Positions 7,373-13,883 of a stretch of 16,943 nucleotides of DNA are shown one piece after another. The DNA is taken from NCBI GenBank assembly GCA_015265235.1, contig JABZYJ010000020.1, forward strand, positions 1 to 16,943. The letters are read 5' to 3'. Under the pieces are notes generated by a model. It was given only the letters and a program-made list of their open reading frames with translations. It did not search any database and had not been told where the DNA came from. This stretch comes from Selenomonas sp. GTDB taxonomy: Bacteria; Bacillota; Negativicutes; Selenomonadales; Selenomonadaceae. Made by a program: the position numbers and the translations under genes. The first letter of the stretch is position 1; each line of letters starts with the position of its first letter.

Positions 7373-8450
7373 CAATATTTCCCTCTCGTAATATTTCTTT
7401 GAAGGCATCTGGCGTCAGCCTAATCAAGGCTGGATATATGCCTCCATGAGACCTGCCCCAATGACCATTGGAATCAAGCCAGTCCATATTGACGTTATGT
7501 CCCTCACCGAAATACCCGTAATAGAGCATTTCAATTACGAACATATGACGATTTTTGCTGTATCGGGAGTATAATTCTCTCTGATTAAATACGGATTTGT
7601 TGCCAATTCGTTCAAGAAGAGCATCGAAGGTCATCAATGCCTGATAGTTTCGTTTAACGGCTATGATATCGGTAACAATGCAGAAAGAAGTCAGGCATGA
7701 TTTATATTTCTTTACGCCAGAGCCTGTATGTTTTCTGTAAATAAATATAGGCTCTCCAACTTTATACGGGGGCGGTGTGAACTGGGCTCCCACATAGATT
7801 TTGCTTAATCCGTTTCGTACATTCAGAGCGACAGATGTCTGTAACGTGTTTTTTAATTCGGAGTATGGAAATAAAGTGTCATGATAATTATCTTCTACAC
7901 ATAAATATCCTGCATTCTCAAAGTTGGGATTGATAAAAGGGAATGATTTATAGGGATCGCTATAGTCTATATTATTCCGGCTACGCAGATAGACCCCTTC
8001 GCCATTGGGGTTGTAGCCCACTTTGATGAACCCATATCGTGTAAGCTGCGAAATAAGAAGTTCTTGTTGATCAAAAACTGTTACATAGATTTCTTCGATA
8101 CCGAGACGTTGCCATTGCCACAAGACGAGACCAATCGAACCTTCTCCAAGTCTCTGTCCACGAAAACGATCAGCAATTTTTATGGTACTGATTTTTAAGC
8201 GGAGTTTCTTCGATAAAATAGAGTCTTGCAATGGGAGAGACTCCGTTTCCTGTTTGAGGCTGATGAATGCTCCAAGACCGTCATCATCCTGAAATACCAA
8301 TGCAGTTCTGTCTTCTTTCGATTTTTTTAAAAACCAATCGGTGAAAGAAGGCGTACTGTTCGTTCCCGGATAAGCCGTTTTTAATGAATCGAAAAAAGAG
8401 TCATTCAGATTGAGGTCGCTGAATTTTTTCAGCGCAAAAGTATCTGCCAT
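7347..8450 (-). CDS. GNAT acetyltransferase with large C-terminal PUA-like extension
   Basis: The product is 367 residues. The ATG at 8450 has GGGAGG about eight bases before it. Residues 1 to about 160 form a GNAT fold: the acetyl-CoA loop is QRLGEG (Gln99, Gly102, Gly104), followed by a helix and the strand-turn YVTVFDQQELLISQLTRYGFIKVG typical of motif B. The remaining 200 residues have no catalytic signature I recognise. The segment VGEPIFIYRKHTG, near residue 240, and what follows resemble strands of PUA, ASCH or EVE barrels, which recognise modified bases. This second domain is a tentative call. The gene lies 13 bases after the kinase-like gene and overlaps the ASCH gene, so the three form a coupled cassette. 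Plausible substrates are RNA, tRNA-linked aminoacyl groups or a partner protein; the sequence alone does not decide. Confidence 0.75.
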   Translation of the reverse strand: MADTFALKKFSDLNLNDSFFDSLKTAYPGTNSTPSFTDWFLKKSKEDRTALVFQDDDGLGAFISLKQETESLPLQDSILSKKLRLKISTIKIADRFRGQRLGEGSIGLVLWQWQRLGIEEIYVTVFDQQELLISQLTRYGFIKVGYNPNGEGVYLRSRNNIDYSDPYKSFPFINPNFENAGYLCVEDNYHDTLFPYSELKNTLQTSVALNVRNGLSKIYVGAQFTPPPYKVGEPIFIYRKHTGSGVKKYKSCLTSFCIVTDIIAVKRNYQALMTFDALLERIGNKSVFNQRELYSRYSKNRHMFVIEMLYYGYFGEGHNVNMDWLDSNGHWGRSHGGIYPALIRLTPDAFKEILREGNIDVDNVIIN

Positions 8451-8463
8451 TTGTATCGCCTCC

Positions 8464-8979
8464 CTAAAGAGTTTTGATAAAATCTATAGCTCGATGGAGA
8501 TCATCCGCCCCACTAGAAATGAAGAGCTGAGCATTGAGCGTTGCCGCGATTTCTTTAGCATACTTTTTCTCTTCTCGCTGAAAGATACATATATCCTCGG
8601 GAGAAACTTCTAGGTTGTCACGCTCTTTACGTCTGGTGGAAATAACGTCTTCCTTCTCTGTGAGCAGGATAATTGCATCGGGGTGCATTGCTATAAAGGT
8701 CTCGCAGGAAATCCGACATATTTCACCAGAAACATTCAGCAAACAGAAGTGACCATCTAAAATAAATTTTTCTTTAGACGCTTTTAAGTCTGTTAAGGCT
8801 TGCAATAGATATGCTTGATTATTATCCATCTCTGAGACTAGCTTATCTCTTGAAAAGTCGCATTTCTTCTTTTCCATAATTAAGGAACTGGCAGAATATG
8901 TATCGATTCCTAAGATTTCTTTGACCATTGCACAAAAATGTGATTTTCCAACCCCGTGAATACCGCTTACAAAAATCAT
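8464..8979 (-). CDS. Small P-loop kinase-like ATP-binding protein
   Basis: The product is 171 residues. The ATG at 8979 has AAGGAG ten bases before it. The protein opens with the Walker A loop GIHGVGKS (Gly6 to Ser13). A hydrophobic strand, FILDGHFCL, places an Asp75 like the Walker B of AAA_33/nucleotide-kinase folds. An Arg-rich segment (STRRKERD, residues 114-121) could be the lid that closes over ATP. Length and layout fit a nucleoside- or nucleotide-kinase-like protein, not an AAA+ motor. The start overlaps the stop of a short upstream frame (ATGA), and the GNAT gene follows 13 bases after this stop. The substrate is unknown. In a cassette with acetyltransferase and ASCH proteins it might phosphorylate a nucleotide or act as a regulatory or toxin component; that is speculation. 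Confidence 0.75.
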   Translation of the reverse strand: MIFVSGIHGVGKSHFCAMVKEILGIDTYSASSLIMEKKKCDFSRDKLVSEMDNNQAYLLQALTDLKASKEKFILDGHFCLLNVSGEICRISCETFIAMHPDAIILLTEKEDVISTRRKERDNLEVSPEDICIFQREEKKYAKEIAATLNAQLFISSGADDLHRAIDFIKTL

Positions 8980-9089
8980 GAGAGCCGTTCTCCTTCCTTT
9001 TTTGATAAAAGATCTTTTGATCCTCCATAATCAACAAGAGTATTAAATGCAAGAAGCTTGATTTTTATAAATACTAAATCATTTTTCAA
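8976..9089 (-). other. Short orphan reading frame coupled to the kinase gene (possible gene remnant)
   Basis: A reading frame is open from just inside the end of the AAA+ gene to a TGA at 8978-8976, which overlaps the kinase start as ATGA. Its end reads LLAFNTLVDYGGSKDLLSKK and looks like ordinary protein. The only usable start is a TTG at 9089, with no clear binding site, giving 37 residues. A good AAGGAGG does exist further up, inside the last codons of the AAA+ gene, but no start codon stands at the right distance from it. It may be the tail of a gene whose body was deleted, or a chance frame. Confidence 0.35.
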
Positions 9090-9114
9090 AAAGAAAATAT
9101 AGATTCTTCTTTTT
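9088..9114 (-). terminator. Weak AT-rich hairpin after the AAA+ gene
   Basis: Eight complementary bases (AAAAAGAA and TTCTTTTT) flank an 11-base loop directly after the AAA+ stop codon. The stem has a single G-C pair, so it would be weak, but its right arm is U-rich on the minus strand. It may lower read-through into the kinase cassette without separating the two. Confidence 0.3.
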
Positions 9115-9115
9115 G

Positions 9116-10075
9116 TTACGCCTCCTTATAGGAATAGATGTTTTTCCTTTCCTGCAATAGATATGCAATCTGTTTTGCGCTCAAGGGTTGATCTGATAGG
9201 ATGGAGGCCTTTATCGCGTCGTCACAGATTTTGACGATCTCGGCATGATTGAGACCGTCGGCGGCGTGGATCAGTGTTTTTGTTATTTTGAAATGCTTAT
9301 CATAGTTGATCAGTTTGCATTTCAGAAGGCGACGGATTTCGTTTTCGGATGGAAGTGTGTAGTGCAGTACATCGTCGAAGCGGCGGAACAGAGCCTGATC
9401 TAGCAGCTTCTGATTGTTCGTTGCTGCAATGATGATGCTGTCAGATGTGTCCTGATCGATGAATTGGAGGAAGGAATTTAGGATGCGACGCATTTCCCCG
9501 ACCTCATTGTCGAGACTGCGATCCGCTCCAATAGCATCAAACTCATCAAAAAAATACACTCCGATGAGCGTGTTGATGCTGTCGAATATTTGACGTAGTT
9601 TTGCGCTGGTCTCTCCCATAAACTTGGTGACAAGCTTATCCATCTGCACCGTATAGAGTGGAAGAGACAGCTCTGATGCAATGACCGAGGCGGTGAAGGT
9701 CTTTCCTGTCCCAGGCTGTCCCTCGATTAAGATTTTGCGTCGGTTCATCAAACCGTAGGAATGAAGTTTGCTCCGATTGCGATATTCGTTCAGAATGCGT
9801 TGAATCTTTTCGGACATTTCGTCCGGAACAATGAGCTCTGATAGATCATGTTTGGGTAGTGATAATAGCAGCATGGGATTTTGTGGTGTGAGCTGAACAA
9901 TACTAGCCACGCGTTTCCCCAGTTTATCGATCTGTGTCTTAAGCTCGCGCGCAACGGTATCATGACCGAGCTTTGCCTCATGGGCGGCGATTTGGAGTAC
10001 AATGGTCTTGAACCGCGCATCATCATGGTCAACGTATGCCTTTACAAGACTTTTCATTTGATCTGCTGTTGCCAT
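9116..10075 (-). CDS. AAA+ ATPase
   Basis: The product is 319 residues. The start is the ATG at 10075 (MATADQMKSL), which has a strong GGAGGTGAT just before it. An upstream ATG at 10183 would lie in the insertion-sequence end. All AAA+ hallmarks are present: Walker A GQPGTGKT (Gly119 to Thr126), Walker B VYFFDEFDAIG (Asp177, Glu178), sensor-1 ATNN (Asn220) and an arginine-finger region LFRRFDD (Arg231, Arg232). Residues 1-80 are a helical N-terminal region. The layout is the SpoVK/FtsH-like single-ATPase class. Related short ATPases are often found beside an S8-family serine peptidase, but no peptidase gene is seen downstream, where one would expect it. Its last codons carry AAGGAGG, a binding site suited to a following gene. 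It may act in a protease- or chaperone-like defence module; the role is inferred. Confidence 0.85.
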   Translation of the reverse strand: MATADQMKSLVKAYVDHDDARFKTIVLQIAAHEAKLGHDTVARELKTQIDKLGKRVASIVQLTPQNPMLLLSLPKHDLSELIVPDEMSEKIQRILNEYRNRSKLHSYGLMNRRKILIEGQPGTGKTFTASVIASELSLPLYTVQMDKLVTKFMGETSAKLRQIFDSINTLIGVYFFDEFDAIGADRSLDNEVGEMRRILNSFLQFIDQDTSDSIIIAATNNQKLLDQALFRRFDDVLHYTLPSENEIRRLLKCKLINYDKHFKITKTLIHAADGLNHAEIVKICDDAIKASILSDQPLSAKQIAYLLQERKNIYSYKEA

Positions 10076-10110
10076 ATCGATCACCTCCCATGAAGTATAA
10101 TTCATTGTAT

Positions 10111-10139
10111 ATGATACTATGGTTTTGAGATAAATGCAA
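10111..10139 (-). promoter_or_regulatory. Possible promoter of the AAA+ gene
   Basis: On the minus strand TTGCAT and TATCAT are separated by 17 bases, 36 bases upstream of the ATG at 10075. The -10 box is good (5 of 6) and the -35 box is poor (3 of 6). The local sequence is very AT-rich, so other placements are possible. Confidence 0.3.
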
Positions 10140-10164
10140 TCGTTTGTTTGAAAATATAACAGAG

Positions 10165-10197
10165 AGGCTGTTGCACGAAACAAACGTGCATCAGCCT
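10165..10197. repeat. Palindromic left end of the insertion sequence
   Basis: AGGCTGTTGCACG and CGTGCATCAGCCT form a 13-base stem with one mismatch around a 7-base loop, including the terminal inverted repeat itself. The right end (11703-11744) is built the same way, so this is a property of the element. Confidence 0.7.
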
Positions 10198-10216
10198 CAA
10201 TTTATGCAAAAAAACA

Positions 10217-10248
10217 CAGAAGCCGGTGTTTTCAAACACCGGCTTCTG
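10217..10248. promoter_or_regulatory. Strong hairpin just upstream of the transposase start
   Basis: A perfect 15-base-pair stem (left arm CAGAAGCCGGTGTTT) around a 2-base turn ends 9 bases before the transposase ATG at 10258. No T-run follows, so it is not a classic terminator. In other insertion sequences, such as IS10 and IS50, similar hairpins block translation from transcripts that enter from outside. The same role is inferred here. Confidence 0.6.
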
Positions 10249-10257
10249 GCGTAAAAT

Positions 10258-11562
10258 ATGAGTATGCAACAAATTTTACATAAGGATTATACATCCTACG
10301 GAGGCACATTTCAACCCAGGCTCCCCCTCAACTTTGAATTTCAAATCAAGAAGGACGATCCCGTTCGTCTCCTGCTCCACTGCATCCATCAAATGGATCT
10401 TACGCCACTTTACAGGAACTTTCGGCGTGCCGAGCGAAATCTCGTATCACCGCATCAGCTGCTTGCCATCCTCATCTACGCATACATGAATCAAATCTAC
10501 AGTTCCCGCCGCATTGAGGAGGTATGCCTAAGGGACATTCACTTCATGTATCTGCTCGAAGGGCGACCCGCACCGGATCACACAACCATTGCCCGTTTTC
10601 GCAGGGATCACTTTGCCCCCTACGCCAAGGAGATTCTGGCACAAATGGCACAGTTTCTTGCATCCGTTGGAGCCATCTCGTTTGAGAACCTCTTTGTCGA
10701 CGGCACAAAGATCGAAGCAGTTGCGGGCAAGTACACCTTCGTTTGGAAAAAAGGCGTTGCAAAGAACCGTACCAAACTCATGGAGAAACTCGACACCTTT
10801 CTTGCCGGCGTAGAAAAAGTGTTCGGTATCCACCTGCGCTGTGGCTCTGAGATTCGCCTGCACCATCTGAAACGTCTGCGCCGACGTTTGAAACGCATCC
10901 AAAGAGAGTAAAACATCATCTTCGTTTACGGGAGCGGAAAACGAAAGACCGTGCTTCAGCGTACCATGGAGACACTGGACTCTTACATCAGCCGTCTGAA
11001 GGACTACACAAAGAAGCTGCACATCTGCGGGGATCGCAACAGCTTTTCCAAGACAGATTATGAAGCAACCTTCATGCGGATGAAAGAAGATGCTATGAAG
11101 AACGGGCAGTTAAAGCCGGCATATAATCTGCAATATGGCGTGGAGGCATCCTTTATCGTATGGGCAGGTGTTTACCCGAACCCGACAGATACATGGACAC
11201 TCATCCCATTTTTGGAGGATTTTCATGCACACATCGGGAAAAGGAGCCGGAAACTCGTGGCTGATGCAGGATATGAGAGTGAGGAGAACTACCTGTATTT
11301 GAGGGAAAAGGGACAGACCTCCTACATCAAGCCGAACAACTACGAAGTGAGCAAGAAGCGCAAATGGAAGCAGGACATCGGGCGGCGGGAGAACATGACC
11401 TACCTTGCGGCGGAGGATGTCTACCAGTGCGCCGAGGGGCGGGCGAATGTCTTGGGTGAGACGATTCTGCTGGCATTGGCACACAACGTCTTCAAACTGC
11501 ACCAAAAGATACAGGGCGGCACGTTGGAGCGGAATCTGGTACCATTGAGAGCCGCGGCATAA
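10258..11562 (+). pseudogene. IS1182-family transposase, inactivated by a nonsense codon and an internal deletion
   Basis: Two open segments, 10258-10911 and 10951-11562, are in the same frame and belong to one gene. They are separated by a TAA at 10909-10911, where the family usually has a Glu or Arg codon (RIQRE, stop, NIIFVYGSGKRKT). The N-terminal domain (HCIHQMDLTPLYRNFRR, PDHTTIARFRR) and the first catalytic Asp in LFVDGTKIEA (residue 148) are intact. So is the second Asp in VADAGYESEEN. After VYQC, near 11428-11442, the sequence jumps directly to EGRANVLGETILLALAHN. The intervening 85-90 residues expected in this family, with a Cys-rich segment and the helix bearing the catalytic Glu, are absent. 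Total length is about 434 codons against roughly 520 in relatives as I recall them. The deletion size is an estimate. The protein cannot be an active DDE transposase. Confidence 0.85.
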
Positions 11563-11586
11563 GAAGACGTCGGAAATAAACCAATA

Positions 11587-11638
11587 AGGGCACCCGAATA
11601 AGGGGCGAGCATTGCAATCGTCCTTATTCGTGTACCCT
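11587..11638. terminator. Inverted repeat after the transposase gene, likely terminator
   Basis: AGGGCACCCGAATAAGG and CCTTATTCGTGTACCCT pair over 17 positions with 2 mismatches, around an 18-base loop that contains a further small palindrome (ATTGCAAT). It starts 24 bases after the transposase stop and lies within the element. No long T-run follows, so termination efficiency is uncertain. Confidence 0.5.
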
Positions 11639-11702
11639 ATTTCTGTAGAGGTGCAAGTTTTCGTTACCGTTGTTTCGCCGATCTGCCCCTATACGAAAAG
11701 AT

Positions 11703-11744
11703 GGACTGTTGCACAAAGATAAATTTACCTTCGTGCAACAGTCC
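11703..11744. repeat. Palindromic right end of the insertion sequence
   Basis: GGACTGTTGCAC and GTGCAACAGTCC form a perfect 12-base-pair stem around an 18-base loop. The outer arm is the right terminal inverted repeat. The inner arm repeats the same motif in the orientation of the left end. Confidence 0.7.
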
Positions 11745-11745
11745 C

Positions 11746-12422
11746 GCTACATCGCCATGGAGGACTTCAAGCCCAATGCGATCAGTCTCTATGAGCGGTG
11801 TTCCGGTGCATTTGACAGCGATACAAAGAACATGACAGCGCGGTACTGCAAAGACCTCATCAACGATGTGAACGGCAATCCGCGCGGCGTGGAGGTATGG
11901 CTGAACGATCTCATCAAGGGAACATGGCTCGGCAAGCGTATTTCAGACAGCTACGGCGACCGCGTTGCACTCGCCCTCAACGGGGAACTCTCCACATGGA
12001 ACGCCATCACAAAGCTGGGGCTCTTTAACTTTGCCTCGGCGGCGGTCAACTTCTCGCAGTTCATCAACGTAGGCGCGGCACTGAACGACTATGGCTATGC
12101 GGCAAAGGGGCTGAAAAGAGCCCTCAATCCATCGGCGATGGATGAGAAGATCATCGAAGCCTCCGGGCTCCTTGAGGACATCAACATGACCGCCGACAAC
12201 GGCGGCTATACGCAGCGACGCGGCGGACGCGCAGGGACAGCGTACCAGAAAGCCAAGCAGTTTGGCGAATGGACACTTACGCCGTTCCCAAAGGCCGATC
12301 CACTCATGCGCAAGGCGGCGGTGCTCGGCGCATACTATCAGGAGGGGGAGCAAAAGGGGATGAAGACTGCGCCGGGCGATGAACTTTCGGCGGAGGCAAT
12401 CGCCTATGCACGCGCCGTATGA
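11746..12422 (+). pseudogene. Fragment of a large phage-type protein, truncated at both ends
   Basis: The open frame begins inside the insertion-sequence end (from 11670), but the residues encoded there are element sequence. Native coding starts at about 11746 with RYIAMEDFKPNAISLYER. The fragment of about 225 residues includes DVNGNPRGVEVWLNDLIKGT, an Ala/Phe-rich segment NFASAAVNFSQFINVGAAL, and a basic GYTQRRGGRAGTAYQKAK. It resembles the C-terminal part of very large polyvalent proteins of prophages and conjugative elements (PLxRFG type), typically thousands of residues long. This family call is from memory of the sequence style and is moderate. It stops abruptly at ELSAEAIAYARAV and has no start signal of its own. 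High GC agrees with the chromosome. It is probably the last trace of a prophage or integrative element. Confidence 0.5.
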
Positions 12423-12472
12423 TGTGCGCTTTTTCTATGCGGGGAAAGGAGCAAAATGAAGTGGAGGTTATT

Positions 12473-12589
12473 ATGGTACATGTATTTCAAAAACTGCAAG
12501 ATGTGTGGGGGTTGAGTGATGATGGCAGTGTTGAATGTATCCGTGCTTCCCTAATTTGGCGTGCCGCACAAGATATTTTCGGTCATTGA
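12473..12589 (+). CDS. Possible 38-residue small protein
   Basis: An ATG at 12473 stands five bases after GGAGG (12463-12467), a near-ideal binding site. The frame reads MVHVFQKLQDVWGLSDDG and so on, ending in AAQDIFGH at a TGA at 12587-12589. There is no signal peptide or membrane segment; the peptide has one Cys and looks like a small amphipathic soluble protein. It follows the phage-type fragment and lies in AT-richer sequence, so it may be a leftover small phage gene. The -35 box of the next gene overlaps its stop. I do not recognise it. A shorter overlapping frame from 12456 (19 residues) is less likely. Confidence 0.4.
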   Translation: MVHVFQKLQDVWGLSDDGSVECIRASLIWRAAQDIFGH

Positions 12590-12614
12590 AACCGCCCTTT
12601 TTTTGTGTTAGAAT
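12586..12614 (+). promoter_or_regulatory. Promoter of the SAM methyltransferase gene
   Basis: TTGAAA and TAGAAT are separated by exactly 17 bases, each box matching the consensus at 5 of 6 positions. It sits 31 bases upstream of the ATG at 12645. It is the best vegetative promoter on the plus strand of this window. Confidence 0.7.
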
Positions 12615-12644
12615 AAATTGTGATCGGATCGGAGAAAGGATGCC

Positions 12645-13340
12645 ATGATGGATGAGGAACTGCGCCGCTACGAGAAGATACGCGGAGCGTACTGCTCGGT
12701 CGGGCGGCTCGCGAGCCTCTATGACGGAATGATGACGTACTCTACGTGGTCGGGGAAGCTGGTCTCACGGCTAGTGTGGGGGCTGGATCGCAGCGGCGTG
12801 CGCCGCTATGTGACGCTTGCGCTGCGTGCGGCACACGAGGGTTTTGCGGGGCGGCTGCTTGAGGTACCGGTCGGGACGGGATGTCTCTCGCTGCCCGTCT
12901 ATGCGGAGCTCCCGGAGGCGGACATCACCTGTCTCGACTACGCGCCCGCGATGCTTGCGGCGGCGCGTGCGCGTGCGGAGGCACTCGGCATTCGGAACGT
13001 CACCTTTACCGAGGGAGACGTCGGGCATTTGACGTTCGACGACGCTGCGTTCGATGCGGCGGTTTCGATCAATGGGTTTCATGCGTTTCCCGACAAGGAA
13101 GCGGCATGGAGCGAGGTACACCGCGTACTGCGTCCCGGCGGACGTCTGACGGGGTCGGTGTTTGTCCTGGGGGAGAATGCGCGGACGGACTTCGTCGTGA
13201 CGCAGCTCTACACGCGCATGGGATTCTTTACGCCGCCGTATGACACCCGGGAGAGCCTGACGGAGCGCCTGCGTGCGCTCTATGCGGAGGTCTCTGTGGA
13301 GTGCGTGGAATCGCTCGCTTGTTTTTCCTGTGTAAAGTAG
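12645..13340 (+). CDS. Class I SAM-dependent methyltransferase
   Basis: The product is 231 residues. The first of two tandem ATG codons (12645) follows GGAGAAAGGA at suitable spacing. The Rossmann methyltransferase order is clear: motif I LLEVPVGTGCLSLP (residues 71-84), acidic LDYAP at the end of strand 2 (Asp98), GDV at 124-126, FDAAVSINGFHAFPD (136-150) and VLRPGG (161-166). This is the Methyltransf_11/UbiE-like class of small-molecule methylases. Motif I has EVPVGTG in place of the more common D-x-GxGxG, a known variant. The N-terminal helices (residues 1-60) probably cap the substrate site. The substrate cannot be told from sequence. Its own promoter lies directly upstream. A secreted-protein gene follows 30 bases later and may be co-transcribed. 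Confidence 0.85.
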   Translation: MMDEELRRYEKIRGAYCSVGRLASLYDGMMTYSTWSGKLVSRLVWGLDRSGVRRYVTLALRAAHEGFAGRLLEVPVGTGCLSLPVYAELPEADITCLDYAPAMLAAARARAEALGIRNVTFTEGDVGHLTFDDAAFDAAVSINGFHAFPDKEAAWSEVHRVLRPGGRLTGSVFVLGENARTDFVVTQLYTRMGFFTPPYDTRESLTERLRALYAEVSVECVESLACFSCVK

Positions 13341-13370
13341 GGGGATGCCTACTAGAAGGAGGACGTTTTT

Positions 13371-13817
13371 ATGAAGTCTCGTACCCTTTCCCGTTTCCTT
13401 GCTGCCGCGCTCGTTGCGGGCAGCGCCTTTGTTGCCGCACCGGCAGTCTATGCGGCGGATGCTCCCGCTGCACAGGCGCAGGAGGAGCAGGCACCGTTCC
13501 AGGGGGATGTCGTCCAGCAGCACATGATGGCGACGATTGACCGCTTCGAAAAGGGGGATATCGCAGGCCTGCAGAATGAGGCGACCGCCGATCTGAAGGC
13601 GCATCTCTCGGCCGATCAGCTGAAAGAGGCAAAGGCTCAGTTCGCACAGGACTGGGGCGCACGCGTCTCCGTTGGCAAGCCGTATATGACGGCAGGCAAG
13701 GAGAATAATGCGTGGTTCGCGGTCTGTGAGATCGCTGTCGGCTACAAGGCGACGGCTGTGGTCTACCGTCTTAGCTATGACCAGAACATGAAGCTCGCAG
13801 GATTCTTCATCCGCTGA
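13371..13817 (+). CDS. Secreted DUF3887-like protein
   Basis: The product is 148 residues. AAGGAGG at 13356-13362 stands eight bases before the ATG at 13371. Residues 1-28 form a signal peptide: a basic start (MKSRTLSRF), an Ala/Val-rich core, and probable cleavage after VYA. The mature part has an Ala/Gln-rich spacer, then a compact domain of about 105 residues with FEKGDIAGL, LSADQLKEAKAQFAQDWG and a final YDQNMKLAGFFIR. This matches the pattern of DUF3887 domains, in which a helix pair precedes a curved sheet ending in LAGF/LxGxxI. These domains often precede hydrolases, but here the domain stands alone. It likely acts in the periplasm. A strong terminator follows 21 bases after the stop, so this is the last gene of its transcript. 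Confidence 0.75.
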   Translation: MKSRTLSRFLAAALVAGSAFVAAPAVYAADAPAAQAQEEQAPFQGDVVQQHMMATIDRFEKGDIAGLQNEATADLKAHLSADQLKEAKAQFAQDWGARVSVGKPYMTAGKENNAWFAVCEIAVGYKATAVVYRLSYDQNMKLAGFFIR

Positions 13818-13838
13818 CGGATCCGTTGATTGCAGCAG

Positions 13839-13869
13839 AAAGCCCCCATGGCAGTGCCATGGGGGCTTT
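13839..13869. terminator. Strong bidirectional terminator
   Basis: A perfect 14-base-pair stem (left arm AAAGCCCCCATGGC) closes a 3-base loop, with the T-run built into the right arm and the A-run into the left arm. It separates the plus-strand DUF3887-like gene from the convergent minus-strand gene ending at 13884. Confidence 0.92.
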
Positions 13870-13883
13870 TATGATGCCGCGTG

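Larger units (their letters stand above)
10164..11745 (+). mobile_element. Defective IS1182-family insertion sequence
   Basis: Imperfect terminal inverted repeats bound the element. The left end, 10164-10179, reads GAGGCTGTTGCACGAA. The right end, 11730-11745, is its complement with 14 of 16 bases matching, and TGTTGCACGAA is identical in both. Between them lies one transposase gene that is disabled twice. The left flank is the AAA+ promoter region and the right flank is the middle of a phage-like gene. No target-site duplication is evident, so one or both flanks have probably been rearranged since insertion. Confidence 0.75.

Noticed and set aside
8843..9052. A 69-residue minus-strand frame overlapping the start of the kinase gene
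   Set aside because: It runs through the kinase gene in another frame, has no binding site and no recognisable composition. The alternative frame ending in ATGA looks more protein-like.
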